Shown: piece after piece, positions 11,500 to 20,833 of the stretch
Position numbering within the stretch: the stretch's first letter is position 1
Layout: each line of letters starts with the position of its first letter
Assembly (NCBI GenBank): GCA_022457155.1
Contig: JAJGOT010000348.1
Span: forward strand, 496,001-560,000
DNA length: 64,000 bases
Reading direction: 5' to 3'
Origin: Cladopsammia gracilis
Lineage: Eukaryota; Cnidaria; Anthozoa; Scleractinia; Dendrophylliidae
Notes under the pieces: generated by a model
Told to the model about the DNA's origin: nothing
The model's database searches: none
The model's input: the letters and a program-made list of their open reading frames with translations, nothing else
Position numbers and translations under genes: made by a program

Positions 11500-11709
11500 G
11501 TAGTATAGGGGGTTGGTGATTCGGGACCGCCTCCAAACGCCCGCAAAACCGCTTATTTTTGGAACTCCCGAACACCTTAGTTGCCGTGCCCCCAGAGCTC
11601 ATTGTATTCGCCCTGGGGGCACGGCAACTAAGGTGTTCGGGAGTTCCAAAAATAAGCGGTTTTGCGGGCGTTTGGAGGCGGTCCCGGATACACCAACCCC
11701 CTATACTAC
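11500..11709. repeat. Left terminal palindrome (210 bp)
   Basis: The outermost 210 bp fold on themselves: GTAGTATAGGGGGTTGGTG at the tip returns inverted at 11691-11709. Arms are about 96 bp with one small internal mismatch bubble, and a 17-base loop lies at about 11597-11613. The palindrome begins exactly at the element terminus. Confidence 0.9.
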
Positions 11710-11831
11710 ACAGGGCTTGTGAATGCTGACCCGGCACGAGACCATCCCCAACCACAGCTTGTGGATGCTGGCCCCGACACGAGACCACCAATTGAAGAAA
11801 CCCCATCCCCGCATATACCAACCCACATGGC
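11500..11831 (+). repeat. Left terminal inverted repeat (332 bp)
   Basis: It matches the inverse of 31350-31681 except for one T/C difference (CCCCATCCCC against CCCCACCCCC). It ends with ACATGGC, so the exonuclease start codon is its last codon-sized unit. The repeat has an open frame through it but no in-frame ATG before that codon. Confidence 0.92.
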
Positions 11832-12933
11832 GAACGTGAAAGCTTTCAAGGCCTTCCTTAAATCACGCGAGACTGGTCTGGTTCAAAGGAGCGAAGAATG
11901 GGTCAAAGCCAGACAAAATACAATCGGAGCTTCGGAGATCTCTGCCTTGACCGGGTCTTCGCCATTCGAGAGTCAGTCAAGTCTAATTCGCAAGAAGGTA
12001 AACCCCATCGACATGAGCAAAAATGTGGCCTGCTCTTGGGGCACATTGTTTGAGTTTCTAGTCCGTGAATACTTTGAGAAGAAACATTCTGTCAAAGTTT
12101 TCGGATATAAGAGCTCTATAAATCTTCCAAAGGGGCACCCTCTTTTTGGAAAGGTTTCTTTCAGCCCAGACGGATATTTCTCACACAAAGACGAGACAAT
12201 TGTCTTGTTAGAGTTTAAGTGCCCTTACACCAGAAAGATCGCATGCCAAAAAATTCCTAAACAGTATCGTGATCAAATACAAACCGGCCTTGCTCTCAGC
12301 GGTGAGAGAGTTAACAAAGGCTTGTTTGTAGATGCCTATTTCAGAATGTGTTCTTTGAAGCAGCTTGGTCTTAGCCTTGAACATAATTCCTTTCTAAACA
12401 AAGGGGTTGTACACAAAACGAAAAAACCATCAGCACGTGCATGTGGTATTTATCTTCTATCTTCCAAACAAAAAATATTTCCGGGTCAGACAAAATTACT
12501 TGACCTCGGCGCAACAAAATCAACAGCTATGTTTGAAAGAATTATGAAAGGAATTTCATCTGGAGATTTCGTGTGTAGCGGTGATTGGTTTTATATTAGC
12601 TATGATGAGTATCAGAAACGAAGCGATTTAGATTTTTTGAAGGAAATGAGCAGAATGACATTCAGGGAAGCTTGGCCTCCAAACTATTATAAGACAGTTG
12701 CCTTCTTTTCATGGAAGCTCCTTGATATATCAACAATTTGGGAAACAAAACAATTAAATTTCTTAGAAACTATTCACGAACCGATCAACCGGTTTCATGA
12801 AAATTTATCAAAACAAAAACACCTTGACAAAACCATACCTGGTGAAACTTTTGAAGACAACATCGGCGATGATAGTGCTATGTTAGAAGCCTTTCTTATT
12901 GAGAAAGCGGCAACTTTTACTCAAGATCTTTGA
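11827..12933 (+). CDS. YqaJ/lambda-exonuclease-like nuclease
   Basis: A 368-residue protein from the ATG at the inner TIR edge. It has the YqaJ-type opening RSEEWVKARQNTIGASEIS, a GTLFEFLVREYF helix, an SPDGYF aspartate and the LLEFKCP block that provides the E-x-K part of a PD-(D/E)xK active site. Lambda-type exonucleases make 3' overhangs for strand annealing and are used by DNA viruses in replication and recombination. In this element it is one of two inward-facing terminal genes, paired with PolB. The frame is open back to 11662 through the TIR but without an ATG. The reading frame is intact. The C-terminal third shows no recognised domain. Confidence 0.8.
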   Translation: MANVKAFKAFLKSRETGLVQRSEEWVKARQNTIGASEISALTGSSPFESQSSLIRKKVNPIDMSKNVACSWGTLFEFLVREYFEKKHSVKVFGYKSSINLPKGHPLFGKVSFSPDGYFSHKDETIVLLEFKCPYTRKIACQKIPKQYRDQIQTGLALSGERVNKGLFVDAYFRMCSLKQLGLSLEHNSFLNKGVVHKTKKPSARACGIYLLSSKQKIFPGQTKLLDLGATKSTAMFERIMKGISSGDFVCSGDWFYISYDEYQKRSDLDFLKEMSRMTFREAWPPNYYKTVAFFSWKLLDISTIWETKQLNFLETIHEPINRFHENLSKQKHLDKTIPGETFEDNIGDDSAMLEAFLIEKAATFTQDL

Positions 12934-13570
12934 AAGCATTGTTCCATAAACGGCCGTTTTTAATTATCATATTGTTTGACATCTGTTGCCTTAGGTAATT
13001 TACAATCGCTCGTTGTGGTTCTTCAAGCGGCGTTGTAATGTCCAGGATTTTGTAGAGCACAAACGTATAAGAGATTCTCGGAAGCCGAGCTTCTATAAGT
13101 TTGAAGATACGTTTCGTGTTATCAATTTGGTCGATAGTCAATCCAATCCTTTTGTTAATTCGTGTTAAAGCGTACCCAAACGCATAATACCGTGCCGACT
13201 GCCTTTGTCTTGGTTTGTACAAAATGTTTTGATCCGTATATGCCGGAGCATAATCCTCTAGCACTTCCACACGACCGCATTTTTTGCAATAAAGTTCACA
13301 AGAATCGCTTGATTGTAAAAATGGGCCGTCGCAAGAATAACAAGACAGAAATCTTCGGGCCCAACGTTCACGCTGCAAGGCGTTATAATGTTCTTGTAGA
13401 TATTGTTTCTCCATCTCTGCCAACCCCATATCTTCGTAGATATGGCAAAGTTTTTCCGGCAGGCGCAAGCGGTGTATTTCTTTCCTATAATCACCACCAT
13501 ATAGCGAGCGAAGGATGGCAAAATTGTGTTGTTTGTCAAGTTCATTGAGCCGTGCGGTGAAGTCAGTCAT
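12917..13570 (-). CDS. Zinc-ribbon protein, transcription-factor-like
   Basis: A 217-residue intact frame with an ATG at 13570. It overlaps the exonuclease gene tail to tail by 17 bp. A Cys4 zinc ribbon (CYSC at about residue 77, CKKCG about 15 residues later) is followed by a helical C-terminal half (ARYYAFGYALTRINKRIG). A zinc ribbon followed by helices is seen in late transcription factors of large DNA viruses (VLTF3-like) and in TFIIB-like proteins. I infer a possible transcription role but cannot assign the family. Confidence 0.5.
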   Translation of the reverse strand: MTDFTARLNELDKQHNFAILRSLYGGDYRKEIHRLRLPEKLCHIYEDMGLAEMEKQYLQEHYNALQRERWARRFLSCYSCDGPFLQSSDSCELYCKKCGRVEVLEDYAPAYTDQNILYKPRQRQSARYYAFGYALTRINKRIGLTIDQIDNTKRIFKLIEARLPRISYTFVLYKILDITTPLEEPQRAIVNYLRQQMSNNMIIKNGRLWNNAFKDLE

Positions 13571-13711
13571 GCTTAAACATTATAATTATTTTTTCAATTT
13601 GGCGATCGTGACTTCCGGTATTTATTATGTAAAGCCTATATTTAGAAAAATACAACTTTTCGGTTATATTTGCGCATGCGTAGTTCTTTATGAGTTACCA
13701 CATGTGAAAGC
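13571..13711. other. Polinton DNA left of the nested insertion
   Basis: A short non-coding stretch upstream of the zinc-ribbon gene, ending in the 9-bp target duplication TGTGAAAGC (13703-13711). Confidence 0.5.
13703..13711 (+). repeat. 9-bp target-site duplication, left
   Basis: TGTGAAAGC is repeated at 17114-17122. Confidence 0.8.
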
Positions 13712-13713
13712 AA

Positions 13714-15197
13714 CAGGGGGCTTTCTTGTGACGCATGCGCACAAAAGTACGCAGCTTGCTTGCTTTGGCTCCGAAGTGATATCTTGTTGTCAAGTACCGT
13801 GGCTAAATTCGGGGCTAATTCCTTCATTTTCGTTTGCGGGAAAAACTTTAAATCAACACATAGTAAAAGTACAAATCATATTAGTACGTTGGGGATGAAA
13901 ATACTGGCCCTTTGAGCTTGAGATTGTAATGCTGTTCAGCAATTCGAAGAGGCAACTCTATGCAAGGACTTATGGATTAATGGCGGATTTGTGGTCTTCA
14001 ATGGACATTGCCACGTGAACTTTCTACCCAGAATTGATATATGAACTTTCAACGTATCCGTAAAGGTAAGTTTGTTTTATTTAAGTCCCTCTTTAAGAAA
14101 TCGCGCCAAGGAGTACATGCGAAATCTTCCTTGCTCTAATGCAAAATACCAATTTCTCGCCGTCTTGGCAGACCATGATTTCAAAGTCCAGTCGTTGTGC
14201 CACAGAGTTTTAAATAAAAATGGCAACAACTATCATTTTGAAATCCGTTTATCTAGCAGAGGTCAATCACAAAATGGGGGAAGTTTTGTGTTTTCAGCTT
14301 TATAGTGAAACACGTTGGTTCTCGTCTTGTTGTTTGTGTAGTTCAACTTCCCTCGTGGCGAAAGCCATAACTTCAAATAAATCATACACGGTTTCTAGAA
14401 CTCTTGTTATCTTGTAATCACTTTTTTCTTTGCAATCGGTAGCAAAATGAAGCCTCGACTCGAATTAACAAATCTACAAAAAATTATTGTTTATTGAATA
14501 TTAATTAGTTGTTTATTATTCGAAAACCGCTCGTTGTGCCAGAGCAATATATATTGGAAACTAAACTACATTCAATTTGCTTTTAATACATGGTGCTACA
14601 TTGGCTTGGAAAATGGGGGAAGTTGGAGATTTTTTTAGATGTTTTGAGTATAAACTAACTCCTTAAACTGCTCCTTAACATAACTTTTGCTATACTTGAA
14701 GTCTCTGCTTGGGAATTGCCCCTGAAATTGCTTCATTTGGGATTGTTGTCAGTTTGTATGACAAATGAACTAAATTTGAGATTGCCTCAAAAGCGAAACT
14801 CATAATATCATGATAATATAGTTTTTTTTGGATGTGCATTATATTATTTTTACTATAATTGTAACATAAACAATAACCACCACTTTCTTAGCTGAAAATA
14901 GTTTCAGACCCTCTTGTCACTTTGGCAAGCTTATACACCTATTTCAGAAAAGGTTGTCGCAGCTATAGTCAAGTATACATGCCATGCACCTTTAGTGTGC
15001 TGAAAATAAAAAACACTTTAGAAATAAAATTTTGAGTAGACATTGCATTACATATTAATTTTTATTATTGTTTTGGGCTCTGACCATTTTTCATGTTGTA
15101 GAATGCCAGACATTTGCCAAAGAACCAGTTATTTCATACCTCCCATGTTCCTTTGTGGTCTAGGGGCATAGACTTAAGTACAACAACCTTTTTTAAA
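13714..15197. other. Left interior of the 3.4-kb element, no gene assigned
   Basis: AT-rich sequence. A plus frame at 14072-14305 has plausible composition, but I recognise no domain and see no convincing splice context. Confidence 0.4.
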
Positions 15198-15620
15198 TAC
15201 CGTATTTATTCGATAAAGCACCCTGGGCGCTTATTAAATTTGTGGACCTTGAGAGGGCGCTTATTCGAGGTGGGCGCTTAATCGAGGCTGGGCGCTTATT
15301 AAATTTTCACCATTTTCAGCAAGTAGTAAGTTTATTTTGCAACAAAACAATAAAATAATAACAAAACCAAAGCAGAATTTTAACTGTTCATTGAAAGTTT
15401 CTTTAAAATACTTCGGAAAACTCGGTCTTCGAGGAAGTCTCTTAGTAGTACTGAGTCAATTTCAATCTCATTGTCACTAAGGTCAATTAGCGAACTCTCT
15501 GGTGCTGCCTCCTAGAGGGGTGGGGTGGGCGCTTATTCGAGGCAGGGCGCTTATTAACTTTTCCTACCTACAGGGAGGGCGCTTATTCGAGGTTGGGCGC
15601 TTAATCGAATAAATACGGTA
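15198..15620. repeat. MITE inside the 3.4-kb element
   Basis: The ends TACCGTATTTATTCGAT and its near-inverse enclose several GGGCGCTTATT units in both arms. Confidence 0.65.
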
Positions 15621-15677
15621 GTTGTATAGCTATTTAAGAAGTCATACACACTATGTAACTCAGTAACATAAGCAAAA

Positions 15678-16064
15678 TTACTCCTTAGCTCCCATTACAA
15701 ATAAGTTAGCACCATCAATATCATGTCCCCGGTCACGCACACACATAAGTGATAGATACGACACAAATTTGTCAAGGTGCTCATATTTGGCAAGTGCTAC
15801 TATCCCTCCATGTTGTCCATGAGGATGACTTTCAAATAGTGCGAATGACTGTTCAGCTTTACTACAGCAGAGAAGCATTGACTTGTCTGTTGGAGCAATA
15901 AGGATTGTACAACAAATTGTGCAATTTGGCTGATTTACTATACTTTGTGTTTCAGGGATGGAGGTTGAGGCTGTGGCATAGCAATGATCATGAGGAGGCT
16001 GTGGAAGTATGGAAGAACCATTTGCATGAGCTGGATTACTGAACTTGGACAAAGTCTCATACAC
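15678..16064 (-). pseudogene. Unrecognised C-terminal domain, decayed spliced gene
   Basis: A minus frame ending in a stop at 15678. It contains SFALFESHPHGQHGGIVALA and ends with NLFVMGAKE, with coding-like composition. The pattern ESH-HG-GG resembles a papain-fold-like module known from some viral and metazoan proteins, but that is tentative. The upstream reading is interrupted, and the frame jumps near 16064-16130. It probably belongs with the exons at 16428-17020. Confidence 0.35.
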
Positions 16065-16276
16065 AATTTGACGGCTATAAAATTGTGCCGGCCAATCACC
16101 AGGCTGGGGAGTAAGGAATTCTTGAAAATAGTCTGAGAGCTTGGTACCGAGTAGTATGTCAAATGCAGCAGTTGTTGTTGTATGTGGGTCGTTTTATGAA
16201 AGCTTGAAAATAAAATTGAGCCTTGAACCATATGTCTATTTGGCTGATCAATGAAAAGTACTAAAAACGTTTTTGT

Positions 16277-16426
16277 GGCTCTTTCTTGGTGTTGCAAGGC
16301 ACCAAGAGCACGAAGACAATCAAACAATAGACAATAACAAAGAAAATGCAGTAAAACAATACTATTGAAAACAAAGAACTCTAGGTTGAAATGTATTAAT
16401 GCACCTTGCAACACCAAGAAAGAGCC
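16277..16426. repeat. 150-bp inverted-repeat element
   Basis: GGCTCTTTCTTGGTGTTGCA at the left returns inverted at the right end. The pair flanks about 100 bp and separates two coding-like blocks of the minus-strand gene. Confidence 0.6.
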
Positions 16427-16427
16427 G

Positions 16428-16694
16428 TTATATCCTACGTTTGGAAAGCTGGAGCATTTCCTCCTGTACTTCCTCATAAAGCCCAGGCGGGAAAAGCACT
16501 CGACCACAAGGTCCCCTTAAAATTTCGCCGAAGCACGTCTCTTCTACCGTCCACGAGTCAAGTGATATCGCGGTGTTTTCTGCTGTCGTTTGGGTAGCTG
16601 CCGATTTTCTAGCGAGCTGGGTCCTCGTGGTTCCTACTGGTGCTTTGTCCTTTGCGCGCCTTCCCATTTTAGGGTGCCTGTATTTTCCCACTCG
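16428..16694 (-). pseudogene. Second exon-like block of the captured gene
   Basis: An open frame follows a strong acceptor (TTTTCATTTTAG at 16695 and above). It contains MGRRAKDKAPVGTTRTQLA and PPGLYEEVQEEML, then stops near the 150-bp inverted repeat. The splice phase from the upstream exon does not match the long frame, suggesting an indel or a different junction. Family unknown. Confidence 0.4.
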
Positions 16695-16778
16695 CTAAAA
16701 TGAAAATTTTGAATATATATTTTTTGCTTTAATGGTAGCACTTTGTGTTTAAATCCAACCAATCGTCATAATACCTAC

Positions 16779-17020
16779 CTGTGAAACGAAGATTTTCTTT
16801 TGGGGGCCATTCTACAGGCACCGCAAATCCGCGCACCGTCGAGGTCAAGTAGGTTATAACTTTCAGGTGGCAATTCCGCAACATAAGAAGCGACTGGCCT
16901 GCAACTTTTACTGTTAGTGATTTTTTCGCACACTGAACACTTAACCGAATCTCTTTTACATTTAGAAACGAATATTAAAAGAACAGAGAGAATAAGTAAC
17001 AAGTTTAAAGAACCCGCCAT
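16779..17020 (-). pseudogene. First exon-like block with signal anchor and Cys-rich motif
   Basis: It starts MAGSLNLLLILSVLLIFVSK, a hydrophobic signal or anchor, followed by CSVCEKITNSKSC and ICGAC cysteine pairs. It ends at a consensus donor CACAG|GTAGGT. Introns are foreign to Polinton genes, so this looks like sequence carried in by the 3.4-kb element. Confidence 0.45.
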
Positions 17021-17113
17021 TGCTGTGAAATGTTCTGGTAGTCCATGGGGGCCCTGTGGTGAGTCCGCGTGACAGCGGTGTTTGCGCATGCTAATGCAAA
17101 AAAGCCCCCTGTT

Positions 17114-17122
17114 TGTGAAAGC
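17114..17122 (+). repeat. 9-bp target-site duplication, right
   Basis: TGTGAAAGC matches 13703-13711. Confidence 0.8.
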
Positions 17123-17585
17123 ACGGCAATTCGTTCCAATATAAAAGACCTGTTCGCACCATATATTATAGTAAGTCTGTAATTCGGTATAGCTCAGGGA
17201 GGTGTGGCTGGCCCCCACTGAATCCTGCTTACGGCTAATGCGATGTCAGACCAGGGGTAGTGGGGTTGCTGCGTCAGTTAGTGACCCCCTGGTGAACCAG
17301 CCCCGGCCCAACTGATACAGGGGGGTGCTCGAACAGAGATCTCCTAGGAGAACTCGACCTCGCTCCCAGAGGCTAAATGGGAAAATGACAACTCCCTTGT
17401 CCGGAGTTAAGTCCTAGCCTAGGCTAGGCAAAACGAAACAGCCACCAGAGCACCCCCTGACTAGGGTTTTGTCCCTTTTCGTTATGTGTCACGCAATGTC
17501 ACGCGTGACAGTCACGCACAATGTCACGTCATGTGTCACGCTTTGTCACGCAATTGCGTTCTTTTGTTAGATAAAGCGAGAAACC
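17123..17585. other. GC-rich non-coding block of the Polinton
   Basis: No ORF is supported. It contains a TATAAAAG box at about 17142, an internal A-box-like TAGCTCAGGGAGG near 17191, several short GC palindromes (for example AGCCTAGGCT near 17416) and a cluster of GTCACG motifs. It lies between the 3.4-kb insertion and the membrane-protein gene. Confidence 0.45.
17486..17552. repeat. Clustered GTCACG motifs
   Basis: About six copies of TGTCACG(C) occur within 70 bp, plus one inverted CGTGACA. This could be a protein-binding cluster; its function is unknown. Confidence 0.5.
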
Positions 17586-17590
17586 CGAAT

Positions 17591-18271
17591 TTAGTCTTTC
17601 AAATCTGACTTGGACACAGCGGTAAGACGATTGAGTTTTTTTTTAATCTTTTCTTGTTCTTCCTTGCGGATTTCTTTTCTGATCTTGTCAAGATCTGGCG
17701 TTTGAGTTTGAGTTTGTTTGTTTTGTGAGGGGTTTGCTTCACCAGAGCGTATTTCGTTCTTAAGTTCATAATAGCTCTCAACTTCATGGAGGATTATTTT
17801 GAATTCTGAATCGCTGATACGCTTGTCCGTTAGAGCTTTTGAAACCAGCTCAAAGACAGAGTTTCGTTTTGCAAGGGCGAGTGTGTATATTTTCTCGTGT
17901 TTAGTAATTTTTCTCTGAAGCCGTCTGTTAAGCATAGTGAGGCTGGCCGCTGAAAAACCTGTCATAGCTGCCACGCCGGCAATAACCGGGCTGGCGATGA
18001 GCCCGGCTCCTGTCAGGGCTGTGGCGATTGTGGCTGTAGACAAGCCTGTAGAAATAAAACCAAAACTTACTGCTGTTCCGTGAACAATTGTATGTGTTCG
18101 CTTGTATTTCTTAGCAACTTGTCTGTAATGATTAGCCTCCGACTCAAGCTCCTTTTGCAAGTCAGAGATTTTTTTGAGTCTGAAGCCTTCACCGTTGGAT
18201 AAGTCTGGGTAAAGCGATGGAGTTTCGCTGTATTCAGGAGCTGATGGCAACACGTTAGTCGAGCTCATCAT
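17591..18271 (-). CDS. Polinton membrane protein, 226 aa
   Basis: The start is set at the double ATG (18271) directly after TATATATACCCCTG. The protein has a Pro/Ser N-terminus with a PSAPEYSE stretch (PSAP late-domain-like), a charged helix, then two adjacent hydrophobic segments rich in Gly/Ala/Thr at about residues 65-115. A long amphipathic helix and a Lys/Glu-rich coiled-coil tail follow. I recognise it as a recurrent companion of cnidarian-type Polintons, without known function. Structural or membrane-associated virion roles are possible. The frame is intact. Confidence 0.7.
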   Translation of the reverse strand: MMSSTNVLPSAPEYSETPSLYPDLSNGEGFRLKKISDLQKELESEANHYRQVAKKYKRTHTIVHGTAVSFGFISTGLSTATIATALTGAGLIASPVIAGVAAMTGFSAASLTMLNRRLQRKITKHEKIYTLALAKRNSVFELVSKALTDKRISDSEFKIILHEVESYYELKNEIRSGEANPSQNKQTQTQTPDLDKIRKEIRKEEQEKIKKKLNRLTAVSKSDLKD

Positions 18272-18296
18272 CAGGGGTATATATATAATATATTTT

Positions 18297-18965
18297 TTAA
18301 TTGATCTCAAGTTCAAATTCAAGGGGCATGTTATTGAAGTCAAAAAGGGCATTGTGTTCATCCATTACAGACAGTGTTATGCTGTTTACATAATCACCAG
18401 ACGAGACGTCACGCATGTTCTGCTGTGTTGATTCATAGAAAACTTTCTCATATGGCTCACCTCGAAGATCAAATTTAGCCAAGACAGTCGAAGGCTTACC
18501 GTTGAACAGGTTCTGTGCTTTATCAACCAGATCGCAGTGGATAAAGTAAGTGCTTGGTGATGTTAATCTTTTGACGTATGTTACTAGAAACAATACAGCT
18601 CTTATGCCAAGTAAATTTGCCAGATTGTCACTAAACTTTACATTACTTCCATTGTGAATGACCATCGAGCCGACTGGTGTATTTATAGTAGTTGATAATT
18701 GTAATTTTATTCTATGTTTGGTGGCTAAGTCGTTAAATTGTTTCGCTAGACTATCAATGGTGTAATGCCCTTGAAGTAATGTCACGTTTGGAGTTGATCC
18801 ATTGGAGCTATCTATTGTTGTTGAAATAGTTGCATTTTCTTTCAAATTATGCCACGAGTTGTAAAATGAACAAGAGACAAGTCTTATGTAACTCGGTTTC
18901 TGAAGCGGGTGGTCGAAGTAGATGGTGTGAGGGTTCGAAGGTGCGACGATTGTTAACACAACCAT
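18297..18965 (-). CDS. Minor capsid (penton-like, single jelly-roll) protein
   Basis: A 222-residue protein from the ATG at 18965, placed right after a TATATATACA motif; the longer frame to 19040 crosses the divergent promoter. It opens with MVVLTIVAPSNPHTIYFDHP and shows the alternating hydrophobic strands of a jelly roll. The GDYVNSITLSV and PLEFELEIN strands near the end are typical of Polinton penton proteins. It would form capsid vertices. It is divergent from the ~600-residue gene, with 37 bp between the two start codons. The frame is intact. Confidence 0.75.
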   Translation of the reverse strand: MVVLTIVAPSNPHTIYFDHPLQKPSYIRLVSCSFYNSWHNLKENATISTTIDSSNGSTPNVTLLQGHYTIDSLAKQFNDLATKHRIKLQLSTTINTPVGSMVIHNGSNVKFSDNLANLLGIRAVLFLVTYVKRLTSPSTYFIHCDLVDKAQNLFNGKPSTVLAKFDLRGEPYEKVFYESTQQNMRDVSSGDYVNSITLSVMDEHNALFDFNNMPLEFELEIN

Positions 18966-19002
18966 TGTATATATATTTAAATTTAAATATATATATTCAA
19001 TC
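18966..19002. promoter_or_regulatory. Bidirectional AT promoter, penton / ~600-aa gene
   Basis: A 37-bp intergenic palindrome centred on TTTAAATTTAAA with TATATATA on both sides. Each divergent start codon lies a few bases beyond a TATATATA box. Confidence 0.6.
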
Positions 19003-20824
19003 ATGTTTGGCAGACGCGGTTCAAATCTCGGTCTGAACATTGGCGGTCACGATTACGGACCCCCACCCCCGTTTTTTCCTCGTCCCCAAAATCCCCTCTA
19101 TCCCCAACAGAGCAGGTATATTAGAAAAAAACAGCCAACACAACCCACAGTAAATACACAACTTGCTTGGCTTAGTTCTCCGGAGGCTGAAAAACTTTCT
19201 ACAGCTGCCAAGGCTAAGGCTATCTCAGACTTCAAAAGGCGTTTCCCGCACGCTGATATGTCAAGATTTAAAACAGAAGTTTCTTTCGATGAAAATCATA
19301 AAGCCTCAGCAGTAGTTCTTTTCTCAGAGGGGCATGGCTCCTGGGCTATGCCTTCAGACATACCGCACAAGAATTGGACACAAGCCCTGAAAGACGCCCT
19401 TGGCTTAGAGTATATTGGCGGTTTCCCTTATCAGTTAACGTTAAACCGAAACACACAAAAACCAATCCCGGCTGTTGCTTTCTCCACCTCAATCGATAAA
19501 GACATGATGATTGGCTCTGTCTTGAACGATGAAGCGCAAAAGATCTATGTCACGCCAACTGATTATTTCACAACGAAATACAGAAACATTTTCAGAGACA
19601 CAGATTTCGTTCACAACCGCGAAATATGGGAGAAAGTGGCTAGGTGGTCCGCATATGAGTTTCTGGCCACAACAACTGAACTTCGCCCTGTGGTGTGCAA
19701 CAACCGGCTGCGGGATCTCGCGCGACCTTATGTTTGATAAGAACTCGACTCTCTCCCTAACCCCGCAGCTCCGATCATTTTACAGGTTTCACGTCTATTT
19801 CACAACAAGACGAATACTCTACAAGCTGGGTGGGGAACAGAGCGTGAGTGCTTTGCCAGACGACCCCACATTCAACCAGAAAGACAACAAGTTCAACATC
19901 GACGTATACAAGAGGATTTGCCAAGAGTTCGGTGTAGACCCCAATTCTGACTTCCGTTTCACATACGGCAAAAATCACGGTCTTGGCAATGTGTACATTT
20001 GGGTTCCTGGTGAGGGCCCCTACTCTACTGATTACAACTATCCTGATTCCGATCTAGCTCTGTTTGATGACGAGCGCGTCACAGACAGAAAAGACCCAAA
20101 CTATCGCGCAAACGGCATATACTTCGTTCGTAACGACCAGGGCGCTGTTAGTCAGTTCGAGCACTTTGTGCCGAATTATGCACAAGGGCTAACACAGCCA
20201 GGGCTCGCGCGTATGAATCAGTCAATCGAGGCCTTTGTGTACTGCATCCTGGGTGCACAAGCAAACACTCGCAGCAGCATCATTGGAAGAGGAGGCCGGG
20301 CGTTCGAAACGCAGAGAGTATTCCTCACCCATCTAGAGGAGGCAATAATACTGAACGACATCGCAACAAGCGTACAGCGATATCAACTTGCCATCCAAGC
20401 AACGAAAGTGCGCTTAGACTTTGCGACAGCGCCCGGAAGTTGGCTCATGCCATCACGCATGATTATCAACACAGAGAGCGTGGTTGGGTACAACAACAAT
20501 CTCAAGGAGGCAACGCAAGGTATGAAGCTGGGTGTGAACAACGATGTTAACCTGGGTACAAAAAAAGCCTCCCTTCGCCACATGGATGGGGGACCAACAA
20601 AAATAAACCCACCAAACAGTCATCCATCAAACCCGATACATAAACAGGCCACACAGGCACAGGGCCTCGCATCAAAACCAGCCCCCACACCACAACCCAC
20701 TCCACAGCCCACTCCACAACCCACACCACAGCCCGACTCACAGCCCGACTCACATCACGTAAACAAGGCACTCATTGGTGTGGGTGCGATTGCTTTAGCA
20801 GGCGTTATCGTTTGGTTTAGATAA
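19003..20824 (+). pseudogene. Conserved Polinton protein of about 600 aa, frameshifted
   Basis: The first frame (19003-19737, 244 aa) begins MFGRRGSNLGLN with a Pro-rich segment (GPPPPFFPRPQNP). The second frame continues the coding sequence to 20824. The shift lies at about 19715-19730 in a GCGCG-rich run, where one extra base would explain it. The second part has an ordered domain, a Thr-Pro-Gln repeat region and a C-terminal membrane anchor (GVGAIALAGVIVWF). I know it as a recurrent large protein of cnidarian-type Polintons; its role is unassigned but likely structural, given its position between penton and hexon. Confidence 0.65.
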
Positions 20825-20833
20825 GCGCAAAGC

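Larger units (their letters stand above)
13712..17113. mobile_element. 3.4-kb DNA element with 9-bp TSD inserted in the Polinton
   Basis: The termini read AACAGGGGGCTTTCTTGTG and the inverse of AACAGGGGGCTTTTTTG, both followed by a CATGCGCA block. The flanking 9-bp duplication is of the size known for MuDR/MULE elements (Merlin is another option). No transposase was recognised. The interior carries spliced-gene-like exons on the minus strand and two smaller MITEs. Its base composition and gene style differ from the Polinton around it. Confidence 0.72.

Noticed and set aside
11354..11821. 155-residue minus ORF across the left TIR, and its counterparts at 11513-11722, 31318-31743 and 31459-31668
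   Set aside because: They arise from the TIR palindrome being open in several frames on both strands.
17180..17330. Possible tRNA or SINE in the GC-rich Polinton block
   Set aside because: An A-box-like sequence is present but the only B-box-like sequence is about 135 bp away and no cloverleaf forms by eye.
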